Positions 50,086 to 59,834 of a stretch of DNA of 64,000 bases are shown in pieces. Position 1 is the first letter of the stretch. Each line of letters starts with the position of its first letter. Made by a program: the position numbers and the translations under genes. The notes beneath the pieces are model-generated. The model did not search any database. It was not told the origin of the DNA and worked only from the letters and a program-made list of their open reading frames with translations. Origin of the DNA: Halobacillus naozhouensis (GTDB lineage Bacteria; Bacillota; Bacilli; Bacillales; Halobacillaceae). The DNA is taken from the NCBI RefSeq assembly GCF_029714185.1, contig NZ_CP121671.1, positions 2,790,001 through 2,854,000 on the forward strand, in the 5' to 3' direction.

Positions 50086-50161
50086 ATGTCGATATTTATG
50101 TAAGGAATATGTTAGCATGGGGTTGCATTCGCGTCAATAAAAAAGTTTGGAGGAACCAACA

Positions 50162-50578
50162 ATGACCACCGCAATCGACTTTGAATTACCATTTATTAAC
50201 TCTCGTGAAACATACCGATTAGCTGACGATCTCGGGAAAGTAATCATGCTCACCTTTTGGGCTTCATGGTGCCCTGATTGTGGAGTGGATTTACCGAAGA
50301 AGGAGCAGCTTTTCCGGTCCCTGGACAAAGAAAAAGTAAAGATGCTTACAGTAAATGTTAAGGGGCGGGAAAGAAATAACAATGATGGTAGAATATTTAC
50401 GGAGAAATTTCTCACCCAGCCAACTTTGGAGGACAACGAAATGGAAGTGTATAATCAATATAATTGCGAAGGTGTACCTACTACCATCCTTATTAACAAA
50501 GATGGATATGTGACTCATAAATTTGGTGATAAAACCTCTTTTCTTTCCATTGTAGAAGCGGTTGGAACACTAATTTAA
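50162..50578 (+). CDS. TlpA/ResA-like thioredoxin-fold protein
   Basis: 138 residues from M-T-T-A-I-D-F, with TGGAGG eight bases upstream. F-W-A-S-W-C-P-D-C-G-V-D carries the redox CxxC and G-V-P-T-T-I-L-I the cis-Pro loop. No signal peptide, so cytoplasmic. Divergent from the met operon and converging on yusD with a 4-base overlap at the ends. Confidence 0.85.
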   Translation: MTTAIDFELPFINSRETYRLADDLGKVIMLTFWASWCPDCGVDLPKKEQLFRSLDKEKVKMLTVNVKGRERNNNDGRIFTEKFLTQPTLEDNEMEVYNQYNCEGVPTTILINKDGYVTHKFGDKTSFLSIVEAVGTLI

Positions 50579-50895
50579 TGGGAGAGCATTAACAACGACT
50601 CTACTAAAAGCACATCACGATAATCTCCGTCTATTTTAACGATAGACTTCGGGAGAGAAGTAAGTTTAAGGTTTCCCCCTAACAACTGATGAAACACTTT
50701 ATAAGTAGAGGAAATCTGTAAAGCATCCGTGACACCCTTTTCACGGGTTAGTCTCATTCCATCTTGTGAAATAAAAATCTTAATATCGTAACTATTTGCT
50801 TGAACGGTTAAAAGTATTGTTCTCTTTTTCCACCTTGGAAGTAGATCTGACCTGCCATTAACTCGATTGATCCATTCTTCCACTAACTCAACCAA
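50575..50895 (-). CDS. yusD: YusD-like protein of unknown function
   Basis: 106 residues with no recognised catalytic motif; alternating strands (I-L-L-T-V-Q-A, Y-D-I-K-I-F-I-S) suggest an SCP2-like fold, tentatively. The name rests on position between metN and the yusE homologue, as in B. subtilis. Confidence 0.6.
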   Translation of the reverse strand: MVELVEEWINRVNGRSDLLPRWKKRTILLTVQANSYDIKIFISQDGMRLTREKGVTDALQISSTYKVFHQLLGGNLKLTSLPKSIVKIDGDYRDVLLVESLLMLSH

Positions 50896-50996
50896 ACTAA
50901 TCCCCCCTTATAACTTCACAATAAAATTTCGTGATTTAGAGGGGAGATCCCTGCTTAATTCCCACAGAATCGTTCGTCATTTCCCGGGAAATCAAG

Positions 50997-51311
50997 CTAC
51001 TTTTTTACATATTGCGATATTCTCTCTAACATATGCGGGACAGAGCGGAAGGCATATACTTTTTCCACCAGTCCACCCTCCTTCGTAATCAGCATACACG
51101 GAACACTTTCTATTCTATATTCTTGCATTAGCCTGGGGTGTAATGAAGCATTCAACTCATAAAATAACCCTGATTGATAAACTTCTTCTATGGTGATTAA
51201 CATTTTTCTGGCAATGTGACATGTTCCACAAAAGGGAGTGTGAATAAAAGTAAGCGCGATATGCTTGCCATTAAGGTGATTAGCTGCATTTGATTCGTCT
51301 AATGTAAGCAA
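50997..51311 (-). CDS. yusE: Thioredoxin-like protein YusE
   Basis: 104 residues, thioredoxin fold with F-C-G-T-C-H (CxxC) near residue 30 and S-V-P-C-M-L-I at the cis-Pro loop. Position and size match B. subtilis YusE. Confidence 0.85.
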   Translation of the reverse strand: MLTLDESNAANHLNGKHIALTFIHTPFCGTCHIARKMLITIEEVYQSGLFYELNASLHPRLMQEYRIESVPCMLITKEGGLVEKVYAFRSVPHMLERISQYVKK

Positions 51312-51321
51312 ATTGCTCCTC

Positions 51322-51678
51322 CTAGATTAAATACATCGGTTTCACTTGAAAATGTTTGCTTAACAGTGCACGAGCAAGTTCAGGCTCTGGAGTAGCTGCC
51401 ACTTCTCTAAATGCTTTATCAATATAAATATGAACAGCATGAGGGAGTTCTTCAGTGAGCTGCTTTCGAAGCTTATAACCAGAATCATCTTCATCTACCA
51501 GGATAAAAACCGGCCTATGATCAAGGTTGTTATCGAGGATTAACTCCTCCATTCTCTCAACTCCCAGTGTGCCATGGGTACATACGATGTCCACGGACTC
51601 CTTCAAAACTTTGTTCAGCTTCTTCTTATCTGTAATCCCTTCAACAATTACAATTCTGTCTTCATTCAACCCTATCAC
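51322..51678 (-). CDS. yusF: Toprim-domain protein YusF
   Basis: 118 residues. A single Toprim domain: I-V-I-V-E-G-I-T-D with the conserved Glu, and V-D-E-D-D-S-G with the DxD. Small Toprim proteins of this sort are related to RNase M5 and primase nucleotidyl-transfer domains; the role is unknown. Ten bases upstream of yusE and probably co-transcribed. A yusG-like gene, present between yusF and gcvH in B. subtilis, is not seen. Confidence 0.8.
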   Translation of the reverse strand: MIGLNEDRIVIVEGITDKKKLNKVLKESVDIVCTHGTLGVERMEELILDNNLDHRPVFILVDEDDSGYKLRKQLTEELPHAVHIYIDKAFREVAATPEPELARALLSKHFQVKPMYLI

Positions 51679-51689
51679 CCACTATATAG

Positions 51690-51780
51690 AAACAGACCAT
51701 GCCGTGTAAGCATGGTCTGCACATGATTTATATCCGCCTGTGATCATGCAGGCAAAGACCATTCTTGTAACCTTGCCTGT
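51690..51780 (-). terminator. Two stem-loops after gcvH
   Basis: CAGACCATGC / GCATGGTCTG (51692-51718) and GCAGGCAAAG / CTTGCCTGT (about 51748-51780). The first is followed on the minus strand by TTTC only. Likely transcript end or processing site between gcvH and yusF. Confidence 0.55.
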
Positions 51781-51800
51781 ACTTTTATAAGAAACGATTA

Positions 51801-52184
51801 TTAGTCTTCGTCAATCATTTCTTCATACTGCTCTGCAGACATTAATTGTTCCATTTCGGAAGAATCACTTGGCTCAACGATAACCATCCATGCCTTTTCA
51901 TATGGAGATTCATTAACAAATTCAGGGCTGTCCTCAAGCTCTTCGTTAATTTCAACTACTTTTCCACTGAGTGGAGCATATAATTCAGAAACCGTTTTAA
52001 CAGATTCCACACTACCAAATGGCTCGTCTGCTTCGACTTCTTCTCCAACTTCCGGAAGCTCAACAAACACAATATCCCCAAGTTCGGATTGCGCGAAATC
52101 AGTTATTCCAATACGTACTTTACTTCCTTCTTCTTTCACCCATTCATGCTCTTCAGAATAACGTAAATCTTTAGGTAAACTCAT
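51801..52184 (-). CDS. gcvH: Glycine cleavage system H protein
   Basis: 127 residues. Lipoyl-lysine in V-E-S-V-K-T-V-S-E-L; E-E-H-E-W at the N-terminus. Carries the aminomethyl group in glycine cleavage and serves as the lipoyl relay in bacilli. Placement before yusI is as in B. subtilis. Confidence 0.96.
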   Translation of the reverse strand: MSLPKDLRYSEEHEWVKEEGSKVRIGITDFAQSELGDIVFVELPEVGEEVEADEPFGSVESVKTVSELYAPLSGKVVEINEELEDSPEFVNESPYEKAWMVIVEPSDSSEMEQLMSAEQYEEMIDED

Positions 52185-52267
52185 ACCTATCCCTCCAAAT
52201 TATAAATAGTATAATCAACAAATATAAACATAAAAGCTTTGAGCTTTTATTTCCAGCCTTCTGCTCA

Positions 52268-52624
52268 CTAGATCCAGATCTCAGTGAACTGTTCTTCTTT
52301 AAATCCGATTGTGACTTTCGTTCCGTCTGTTACAATCGGCCGTTTAATTAACATCCCATCAGAAGCCAGATATTCGATCATCTCTTTTTCTGTTGCATCC
52401 TTCAACTTTTCTTTCATATTATGTTCACGATACTTCTTTCCACTCGTGTTAAAAAATTTTCGAGCAGGGAGATCGCTATGATGAATCAGTTGCTGGAGCT
52501 CGTCTTCAGTAGGTGTCTGCTCAACGATATGTATTGTTTCATAATCTAACCCATTATCGTCCAACCACTTTTTAGCTTTCTTGCAAGTACCACAATTAGG
52601 GTACCAGTAGAAGGTTAATGACAT
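52268..52624 (-). CDS. yusI: ArsC/Spx-family protein YusI
   Basis: 118 residues of the thioredoxin-like ArsC/Spx family: W-Y-P-N-C-G-T-C-K-K-A near the start (CxxC) and L-I-K-R-P-I-V near the end. Not a proven arsenate reductase. Position as in B. subtilis yusI. Confidence 0.9.
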   Translation of the reverse strand: MSLTFYWYPNCGTCKKAKKWLDDNGLDYETIHIVEQTPTEDELQQLIHHSDLPARKFFNTSGKKYREHNMKEKLKDATEKEMIEYLASDGMLIKRPIVTDGTKVTIGFKEEQFTEIWI

Positions 52625-52736
52625 TCGCTTCCCTCCCTTACTGACGGTTGATTCCTATTTTACCATACTGACACGAAAAATATCATTCGTTAGTTTAGAT
52701 TGGCTCCAAGAAATCTGTTACGATACTTAATTAAAA

Positions 52737-52778
52737 CGAAGCCCCTGCTGAGAAATAATCCATAGCCGGGGCTCCTTT
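52737..52778 (-). terminator. Terminator of the fad operon
   Basis: AGCCCCGGC / CAGGGGCT stem followed by TCGTTTTAATT on the minus strand, just after fadE. Confidence 0.75.
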
Positions 52779-52781
52779 AGT

Positions 52782-54563
52782 TTAAACCGTGTACTTTTGC
52801 TCTTTAATTAACGTCTGGGCAATCTCTCGTTTTCTTGCAATCACATTTGAAGGTGTATGGCGAGTCAGTTTTCGTAAAGCCCCCAGCATCATCCGGAGAG
52901 AGTCGCCAGATTCTGCTGCTAGCAATGTTTCTTTCGCATGAGCTTCAATACGATTGAAAGCTTCCTGTACATATACTTGAGTATAAAGAAGCTTTTGTAT
53001 GTTTTTCTCTTCCCCTTGCTTTTGAATTGCCTTATCTGTTCGTAAAATAGCCGATTCCATGTTGTAGATTTCTCCTGTAATATCCGCAATGTTCACCAGG
53101 ATTTCCTGCTCATTTTCCAGTTTCTCGCCATATTTCTGTGCAGCAAGTCCCGCAGCTAAGAGAGCTATCTTTTTAGCATTCTTCAAGAGATATTTTTCTT
53201 GTTCTAACGCTTCATCTCCTGGTTCTTCAGGCATCATTGTCATGATCTCTTCCTGAAGAGCCTGAGCTTTTTGCAGGAGTGGCAGTTCACCTTTTAACGC
53301 TTTCTTGAGCAGAGTTCCTGGTACAATCATGCGGTTTATTTCATTTGTACCCTCAAAAATTCGATTAATTCGAGAATCTCGATACATGCGTTCTACTTCA
53401 TATTCTTGCATAAATCCATAACCGCCGTGAATTTGCACAGCCTCGTCTGCGGCGAAATCCAGCAGTTCGGTTGCAAATACTTTATTCAAAGAGCACTCAA
53501 TCGCGTATTCTGCGATTACTTTAGCCACTGCTGCCCCATCTTTTAGTTGATCATCAGTTAGTTTACCCATGCTTTGCTCGAACAGGCCAACCGTACGATA
53601 GACAGAGCTTTCATTTGCATACGTATTAGCTGCAACAGATGCAATCTTTTCCTGAATAAGCGGAAAGCCAGAGATTGGCGTTTTAAACTGTTTCCGTTCA
53701 TTCGCATATTTAACGGACAATTCAATTCCGCGTTTCGCACCTCCAACACCGCCGATTGCCAGCTTATAACGTCCAACATTAAGAATGTTAAAGGCTATAA
53801 TATGTCCTTTCCCAATCTCTCCAAGTACATTCTCAACAGGTACCTCAACATCTTCAAGCACTAAGGTACGTGTAGACGAACTCTTTATTCCCATTTTCTT
53901 TTCTTCGGGTCCAGTAGAAACACCTTGAAAGTCGCGTTCCACGATAAAAGCGGTGAACTTTTCACCATCAATTTTAGCGTAAACGATGAACAAATCAGCG
54001 AAAGCTGAATTTGTGATCCACTGCTTCTCCCCATTAAGAATATAGTGGGTGCCAGCTTCGTTAAGCTTAGCTGCTGTCTTTGCCCCTAGAGCATCTGACC
54101 CCGAACCCGGTTCTGTTAAAGCATAGGCTGCTAGTTTTTCACCCGTAGCTAACAGAGGCAGATACTTTTGTTTCTGCTGCTCATTTCCGAAAAACACAAT
54201 AGGAAGTGAACCGATCCCAACATGAGCCCCGTGAGTAACAGAAAAGCCGCCGGCCCGAGAGAATTTTTCAGTAATTAATGATGAACTAATCTTATCAAGC
54301 TGGAGGCCGCCATATTCTTCTGGTACATCAGCACCTAACAACCCAAGTTCCCCTGCCTTTTTCAGTAGTGCCACGGAGTGTTCAAATTCATGGTTCTCCA
54401 GGTTATCAATTTTCGGAACCACTTCCCCTAGAACAAAATCTTCAGTTGTTTTTGCAATCATATGATGTTCTTCAGTAAAGTCTTCTGGAGTGATAACATC
54501 TTCTGCCGTTAAGTCTTCTACTAAAAAACCGCCGCCTTTGATCATTTCTTTCGTTTCGCTCAT
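52782..54563 (-). CDS. fadE: Acyl-CoA dehydrogenase
   Basis: 593 residues from the ATG seven bases after GGAGG. FAD and substrate motifs: Y-A-L-T-E-P-G-S-G-S-D-A, W-I-T-N-S-A-F-A-D, Q-I-H-G-G-Y-G-F and F-E-G-T-N-E-I-N-R. First oxidation step of fatty-acid beta-oxidation. Last gene of fadN-fadA-fadE. Confidence 0.96.
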   Translation of the reverse strand: MSETKEMIKGGGFLVEDLTAEDVITPEDFTEEHHMIAKTTEDFVLGEVVPKIDNLENHEFEHSVALLKKAGELGLLGADVPEEYGGLQLDKISSSLITEKFSRAGGFSVTHGAHVGIGSLPIVFFGNEQQKQKYLPLLATGEKLAAYALTEPGSGSDALGAKTAAKLNEAGTHYILNGEKQWITNSAFADLFIVYAKIDGEKFTAFIVERDFQGVSTGPEEKKMGIKSSSTRTLVLEDVEVPVENVLGEIGKGHIIAFNILNVGRYKLAIGGVGGAKRGIELSVKYANERKQFKTPISGFPLIQEKIASVAANTYANESSVYRTVGLFEQSMGKLTDDQLKDGAAVAKVIAEYAIECSLNKVFATELLDFAADEAVQIHGGYGFMQEYEVERMYRDSRINRIFEGTNEINRMIVPGTLLKKALKGELPLLQKAQALQEEIMTMMPEEPGDEALEQEKYLLKNAKKIALLAAGLAAQKYGEKLENEQEILVNIADITGEIYNMESAILRTDKAIQKQGEEKNIQKLLYTQVYVQEAFNRIEAHAKETLLAAESGDSLRMMLGALRKLTRHTPSNVIARKREIAQTLIKEQKYTV

Positions 54564-54577
54564 CACTGTTCCTCCTC

Positions 54578-55753
54578 TTAAATTAACTCAAAAACACCAG
54601 CGGCTCCCATTCCGCCACCAATACACATCGTCACCACACCAAACTGTTCATTTCTCCGTTTCATTTCATGAATTAAACTTAATGTCAGCTTCGTTCCCGT
54701 ACAGCCAAGTGGGTGACCCAAAGCAATCGCCCCGCCATTTACATTTACTTTGTTAACATCTAAGCCAAGTTTACGAATCACTTGCAGGGATTGAGAAGCA
54801 AAAGCTTCATTTAATTCAAAGAGGCCGATGTCCTGGAGTTCAAGTCCTGCGAGCTTCAGTGCCTTTGGAACCGCCTCAATCGGACCAACCCCCATAATTT
54901 CCGGTTCTACCCCTGCTACGGCAAATGACCGAAATTTCACCAATGGGGTCATCCCTTCAGCTTGTGCTTTATCACGATCCATTACGAGTACCGAGGCGGC
55001 ACCATCACTCATTTGCGAAGAATTTCCAGCCGTCACTGTTCCTGTAACGGAGAAGGCTGGTTTTAATTTAGCTAGCACCTCTGCCGTGGTACCTTCCCGT
55101 ACACCTTCATCCATAGAAAAGGTAATTTTCTCTTCTTCTAATCGATTTTCGTTGTTTAATGTACGATGGGTTACTTCAACAGGAACAATTTCATCTTTGA
55201 ACCTTTCTTCTTTAATGGCTCTGGCAGCCCTCTCATGACTTTGGACAGCAAACGCGTCCTGATCCTCTCTGGAAATGTCGAATCGGTTCGCTACCTCCTC
55301 AGCAGTATGCCCCATGGACATGTAATATTCCGATGCCTGTTCTACAAGCTGTACATTCGGTTTAATAACGTGGCCGCCCATCGGAATTAAACTCATGGAC
55401 TCTGCCCCTCCTGCGAGAGCTGTTTCACTATGTCCAAGCATAATCTTTTCAGCTGCATAGGCGATGCTTTGCAATCCAGAAGAACAATAGCGGTTAATCG
55501 TTATAGCTGGAACTTGATGAGGCAGTCCTGCTAGACCTGCTATGTTCCTTGCCATATTCATACCTTGTTCAGCTTCCGGCATAGCACAGCCTATAATGAG
55601 ATCATCAATCGCCCCGTCATAACCTCCTGCTCTTTTCAACGTTTCTTTTATTGTTAAGGCGGCAAGATCATCTGGACGTGTATGTGCAAGTGATCCTTTT
55701 TTCGCGCGCCCTACAGGTGTTCTCGACCCTGATACTATTACTGCTTCCTTCAC
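54578..55753 (-). CDS. fadA: Acetyl-CoA acyltransferase (3-ketoacyl-CoA thiolase)
   Basis: 391 residues. Nucleophile Cys in N-R-Y-C-S-S-G-L-Q, catalytic G-H-P-L-G-C-T-G and C-I-G-G-G-M-G near the end. Thiolytic last step of beta-oxidation. GTG start after GGGGGGAAGG. Confidence 0.96.
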   Translation of the reverse strand: MKEAVIVSGSRTPVGRAKKGSLAHTRPDDLAALTIKETLKRAGGYDGAIDDLIIGCAMPEAEQGMNMARNIAGLAGLPHQVPAITINRYCSSGLQSIAYAAEKIMLGHSETALAGGAESMSLIPMGGHVIKPNVQLVEQASEYYMSMGHTAEEVANRFDISREDQDAFAVQSHERAARAIKEERFKDEIVPVEVTHRTLNNENRLEEEKITFSMDEGVREGTTAEVLAKLKPAFSVTGTVTAGNSSQMSDGAASVLVMDRDKAQAEGMTPLVKFRSFAVAGVEPEIMGVGPIEAVPKALKLAGLELQDIGLFELNEAFASQSLQVIRKLGLDVNKVNVNGGAIALGHPLGCTGTKLTLSLIHEMKRRNEQFGVVTMCIGGGMGAAGVFELI

Positions 55754-55768
55754 AGTCCTTCCCCCCTT

Positions 55769-58165
55769 CTAATTACGCAGCGGCTTGCCTTTCAATAACA
55801 TGTGCTGCATCCTGGCCTGAGTCTTCGCTTCCCCTATTAAACTTAAAAATGCTTCTTTCTCTAAATCCAGTAAGTATTGTTCGTCAACTAATGTTCCTTC
55901 CTTTACACGCCCTCCTGCCAGCACGTAAGCTAATTTCTCAGCGATCTTCAGATCATGGTCACTTGCGTATCCGCTAAGTGCAAGCGACTTTGCTCCAAGC
56001 AGCATCGTGGCATAACCTTGTTCTCCAACCACTGGCACTTTTGTCCGTTTCGGTGCCTGATAACCTGAATCAGCCAACCCAATTACCTTCTGTTTGGCAT
56101 CATGGAGCAGATGGTCGCCGTTGACACTAATTGCATCGCTCTGATCTAAAAAGCCATTCTCTCTTGCTTCTTCTGCTGAGGTCGATACTTTAGCCATGGC
56201 TATCTTTTCAAAAACCGTATTAGCAACCTTTTGCAAATCAGCATCTACACCTTGTGGGATATTGCGTAAATGTTTAAGATAAAGCTCTTTATTTCCTCCC
56301 CCACCAGGAATGAGACCCACTCCGGCTTCAACCAATCCCATATACGTTTCACTTGAAGCCTGGATCGCAGAGGCTGGCAAACAAACTTCCGCTCCTCCAC
56401 CCAGCGCCATGCCAAATGGGGCAGAAACAACCGGCTTATCTGAATACTTTATCTTCATCATGGCATCCTGGAATTGCTTCACAACTAATTCAATTTCAAA
56501 GAAGTTAAAGTCCTGTGCTTCCATTAACATCATTCCGAGGTTTGCCCCGACACAGAAATTCTTGCCCTGGTTGCCAATTACCAGTCCTTTATAGTTTCTA
56601 TCTATTTCATCAATCGCATAGTTAATCATTTGAATAATATCCAGCCCAATGGCATTACTTTGTGAATGAAATTCCAGCCCCAGCACTTCATCTCCAAGAT
56701 CAATTAAGCTTGCGCCTGCATTTTTCTTGATCACTTCATTTGTTTCTTTAAGGCGCTTAAGGTTTATATGTTTCGTGTTGTAGTGCTGTTGTTCATAGGA
56801 ACCTCGGTCATAGTAGTAAACATTTCCGTTTTTTTGTTTATAGAACTGTTCATGACCCTCATTCACCATCTGCTCAATCCAATTTGGTATTGTTTCTCCC
56901 TCTGCCTTCATTCTTTCGACAGATTCCTTAACACCGATTGCATCCCACAATTCAAATGGACCTAACTCCCAGCCAAATCCCCAGCGCATCGCTTCGTCTA
57001 TAGAAGGGACATCATCAGCAATCTCGCCATATAACTCTGCAGAATAAAGCAATACCGGCTTCATAATCGACCAAATGAGATCACCTGCACGGTCCCCTTT
57101 AGCAGATACGAGGCCTTTAATCTTCCTCTTCACACCTTTTTCCTGCTTTGCCATTTCAGTAGCTTTTGTTTTAAGTTTCTGTCTTGGTTCATAGTCAAGC
57201 GTTTCAGGATTTAATTGAAGAATTTCACTTCCTCTTTCCCCACGTTTCTTAAGGAAGAACCCTTGCCCGCTTTTCGCTCCAAACCAGCCTTTTTCATGCA
57301 TTGTTTTCATAAAATCAGGAACTGTAAACATTTCTTTTTCTTTTCCATTCACCTGTTCGTAGACATTATTTGCCACGTGAATAAATGTATCTACCCCAAC
57401 TACATCAAGGGTCCTAAATGTAGCACTTTTCGGTCTGCCAATTAGGGGTCCTGTGACCGAGTCTACTTCTCCTATGCTATAATTTCCTTTTATCATTTCC
57501 TGCACGGTTACAAGCAGCCCATAAGTACCGATTCGGTTAGCGATAAAGTTTGGTGTATCTTTTGCCTCCACTACACCTTTCCCCAGGACATCCTCACCGA
57601 ATTTCTTCATAAAAGAAAGAACAGCCGGGTCCGTGTTTTTAGTAGGAATCACTTCTAAAAGTTTTAAATAACGTGGCGGGTTGAAAAAGTGCGTACCTAG
57701 AAAGTGTTTTTGGAAATCTTCACTACAATCCTCTGCCATTGCTTCCACTGATATTCCCGAAGTATTTGAGCTGACTATGCTGCCTTGTTTTCGATATTTA
57801 TCGACGTCAGCGAGTACTTTTTTCTTAATATCAAGGTTTTCTACCACAACTTCAATCACCCAGTCAGCCTCTTGAAGTCTCTGTATGTCATCCGTCATAT
57901 TACCAACCTCAATCAGATCAAGACTGGCTTCGCTTGTAATTGGGGATGGTTTCTGCTTCTTCAATGCTTTTTTGCTGGCTGAGGAAAGCCGGTTTCTTAC
58001 AGAACGATCCTTTAAGGACTTTCCTTGTTTTTTTTCAGCTTGATTTATTTCCCGAGGTACAATATCCAAGAGCAATGTTGGAATCCCCACATTAGCCAGA
58101 TGTGCAGCAATTCCGGCTCCCATCACCCCAGATCCTAAAACCGCCGCGCGTTTAATTTTGCGACT
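55769..58165 (-). CDS. fadN: 3-hydroxyacyl-CoA dehydrogenase/enoyl-CoA hydratase fusion
   Basis: 798 residues from M-S-R-K-I-K-R after GGGGGAGAC; the longer frame runs through the FadR operator. The N-terminal dehydrogenase has the NAD loop V-L-G-S-G-V-M-G-A-G and H-F-F-N-P; the C-terminal half is crotonase-like with G-N-Q-G-K-N-F-C-V-G-A-N and G-G-G-A-E. First gene of the operon. Confidence 0.95.
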   Translation of the reverse strand, partial: SRKIKRAAVLGSGVMGAGIAAHLANVGIPTLLLDIVPREINQAEKKQGKSLKDRSVRNRLSSASKKALKKQKPSPITSEASLDLIEVGNMTDDIQRLQEADWVIEVVVENLDIKKKVLADVDKYRKQGSIVSSNTSGISVEAMAEDCSEDFQKHFLGTHFFNPPRYLKLLEVIPTKNTDPAVLSFMKKFGEDVLGKGVVEAKDTPNFIANRIGTYGLLVTVQEMIKGNYSIGEVDSVTGPLIGRPKSATFRTLDVVGVDTFIHVANNVYEQVNGKEKEMFTVPDFMKTMHEKGWFGAKSGQGFFLKKRGERGSEILQLNPETLDYEPRQKLKTKATEMAKQEKGVKRKIKGLVSAKGDRAGDLIWSIMKPVLLYSAELYGEIADDVPSIDEAMRWGFGWELGPFELWDAIGVKESVERMKAEGETIPNWIEQMVNEGHEQFYKQKNGNVYYYDRGSYEQQHYNTKHINLKRLKETNEVIKKNAGASLIDLGDEVLGLEFHSQSNAIGLDIIQMINYAIDEIDRNYKGLVIGNQGKNFCVGANLGMMLMEAQDFNFFEIELVVKQFQDAMMKIKYSDKPVVSAPFGMALGGGAEVCLPASAIQASSETYMGLVEAGVGLIPGGGGNKELYLKHLRNIPQGVDADLQKVANTVFEKIAMAKVSTSAEEARENGFLDQSDAISVNGDHLLHDAKQKVIGLADSGYQAPKRTKVPVVGEQGYATMLLGAKSLALSGYASDHDLKIAEKLAYVLAGGRVKEGTLVDEQYLLDLEKEAFLSLIGEAKTQARMQHMLLKGKPLRN

Positions 58166-58189
58166 CATATGTCTCCCCCTATCTATTTT

Positions 58190-58207
58190 TGAATGAATAC
58201 TCATTCA
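58190..58207. promoter_or_regulatory. FadR operator
   Basis: TGAATGAATACTCATTCA, an exact match to the TGAATGANTANTCATTCA operator of the TetR-type FadR of bacilli, 25 bases before fadN. Long-chain acyl-CoA should relieve repression. Confidence 0.88.
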
Positions 58208-58411
58208 TTTTTTGGTTAAAAAAATATCCTGATATTTTAAATAGCTAATTTCACTATAAAATATATTCTGACATTTCGCAATCTTTTTGTAGATATTTTT
58301 GGTAAAAACAAGCTAAATTTCTGAACCCACAGGCAATTTCCAATTTAAACACAGTTATTAGAAGAAAGAAAAGTATGCATCTACATTATTAAATACTTTT
58401 TTCATATGAAG

Positions 58412-59329
58412 CTATTTCCCTACAACACCTTTTAGAACAAATGCCACATTTGCCGGACGCTCAGCTAAACGGCGCATAAAGTATCCATACCAATCGTTCC
58501 CGAAAGGTACATATACACGCATTTTATATCCCTCACTCTCTAGTTCTTCCTGTCTCTCCTTTCGAATTCCATAAAGCATTTGAAATTCAAATTGATCTTT
58601 CGGAATATTATGTTTTTCAACAATTTGTTGAGTGTATTCAATTATTGCATCATCATGGGTGGCTACTGCTGTATAATTTCCATTTAATAAGTGTATTTTG
58701 ATAATTTTCTTATAATTTTCATCAACGTCTTTCTTATCTGGGAAAGCCACTTTAGGTGATTCTTTATAAGCCCCTTTAACGAGGCGAAGATTAGGGTTAT
58801 AGTGATCCAGGTCTTCAATATCTTCCACTGTACGATATAGGTAAGCCTGCAACACTGTTCCTATGTGTTCGAACTCAGATCGTAATTCTTTAAATATATC
58901 GAGAGTCTTCTGACATCTTCCATGATCCTCCATATCAATGGTGACAAACACGTCTTTCTCTTCTGCAACTCTGAGGATCCGTCTCATGTTTTCCATAACA
59001 ATCTCTTCAGAAATATCCAGCCCCATTGAGGTTAATTTTAAGGAAAGCTGAGAATCCAATCCGTTATCTGCAATCGCTTTGATCGCTTCTATACACCCAT
59101 TAGCTGCTTCTTTAGCCTCGTTTTCAGTGTCGATGAATTCACCTAGGTGGTCAATGGTTACAGCCAACCCCTTATTGTTCAATTGTTGAATGGTCCTTAC
59201 AGCGTTAGGAATGGTCTCCCCCGCAACGAACCGTCCAGCCCCAAAACGTAAACCATATCGCTTAGCCAGTCTTGTAAAAAAACGATTTTTAGACAAAAAC
59301 AAAAAGAAATTACGAAGAAGTTGTTCCAA
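58412..59329 (-). CDS. fadM: Proline dehydrogenase (FadM/PutB type)
   Basis: 305 residues, TIM-barrel proline dehydrogenase: V-T-I-D-M-E-D-H-G, L-R-L-V-K-G-A-Y-K-E and the C-terminal Y-V-P-F-G-N-D-W-Y-G-Y-F-M-R-R-L-A-E-R. FAD enzyme oxidising proline to pyrroline-5-carboxylate. Located after fadN as in B. subtilis yusM. A cre site lies upstream. Confidence 0.93.
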   Translation of the reverse strand: MEQLLRNFFLFLSKNRFFTRLAKRYGLRFGAGRFVAGETIPNAVRTIQQLNNKGLAVTIDHLGEFIDTENEAKEAANGCIEAIKAIADNGLDSQLSLKLTSMGLDISEEIVMENMRRILRVAEEKDVFVTIDMEDHGRCQKTLDIFKELRSEFEHIGTVLQAYLYRTVEDIEDLDHYNPNLRLVKGAYKESPKVAFPDKKDVDENYKKIIKIHLLNGNYTAVATHDDAIIEYTQQIVEKHNIPKDQFEFQMLYGIRKERQEELESEGYKMRVYVPFGNDWYGYFMRRLAERPANVAFVLKGVVGK

Positions 59330-59411
59330 CTAAAAAACCCCCTGCAACCATAGTCCAATCAAAGAGTTATGTCTTTAGTCAAACCGTAAGATTAAAGTAT
59401 GACGACATTTT

Positions 59412-59425
59412 TGTAAACGCTATCA
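59412..59425. promoter_or_regulatory. CcpA cre site upstream of fadM
   Basis: TGTAAACGCTATCA fits the TGNAARCGNWWWCA consensus at every position. It lies about 85 bases before the fadM start, so catabolite control is likely. Confidence 0.7.
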
Positions 59426-59561
59426 CAATCATATCTTATCACTTTTTTTAAAAAATGGGTATTAATTCGCCCAAAAATTCGACAGTAAATTAATAAACTT
59501 ATCTCATATTAATTATGCTTAAAGATCATACTAAAATGAATGATCTTAAGGAGAGTGAACG

Positions 59562-59822
59562 ATGATGCAGCAAAACCAATTTGGACAATTTAAAGGATCG
59601 CAGCCGATGGCACAAGTGCCGCCTATTGTGAGTACGAAGGACCAGCTTTACATTTCAGATATGCTGTCATGGAATTTAAATGCATGTAAAAAAGCACATT
59701 TTTTCGCACAAAACTGCCAGACACCTGAATTACAACAAGCCTTAGAACAAGCTGGTCAAATGCACCAACGCCATTACGACCGTCTTCTCAACCACTTAAA
59801 TAATCAGAACAAACCGAATTAA
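59562..59822 (+). CDS. Small coat-associated protein
   Basis: 86 residues, rich in Q, H and N, with a ferritin-like helical segment (I-S-D-M-L-S-W-N-L-N-A-C-K-K-A-H-F-F-A). Twelve bases upstream of the CotF-like gene, same strand, so co-transcribed. Such small CotF-adjacent proteins are probably spore-coat components; inferred. Confidence 0.75.
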   Translation: MMQQNQFGQFKGSQPMAQVPPIVSTKDQLYISDMLSWNLNACKKAHFFAQNCQTPELQQALEQAGQMHQRHYDRLLNHLNNQNKPN

Positions 59823-59834
59823 GGAGGAGCTTTG

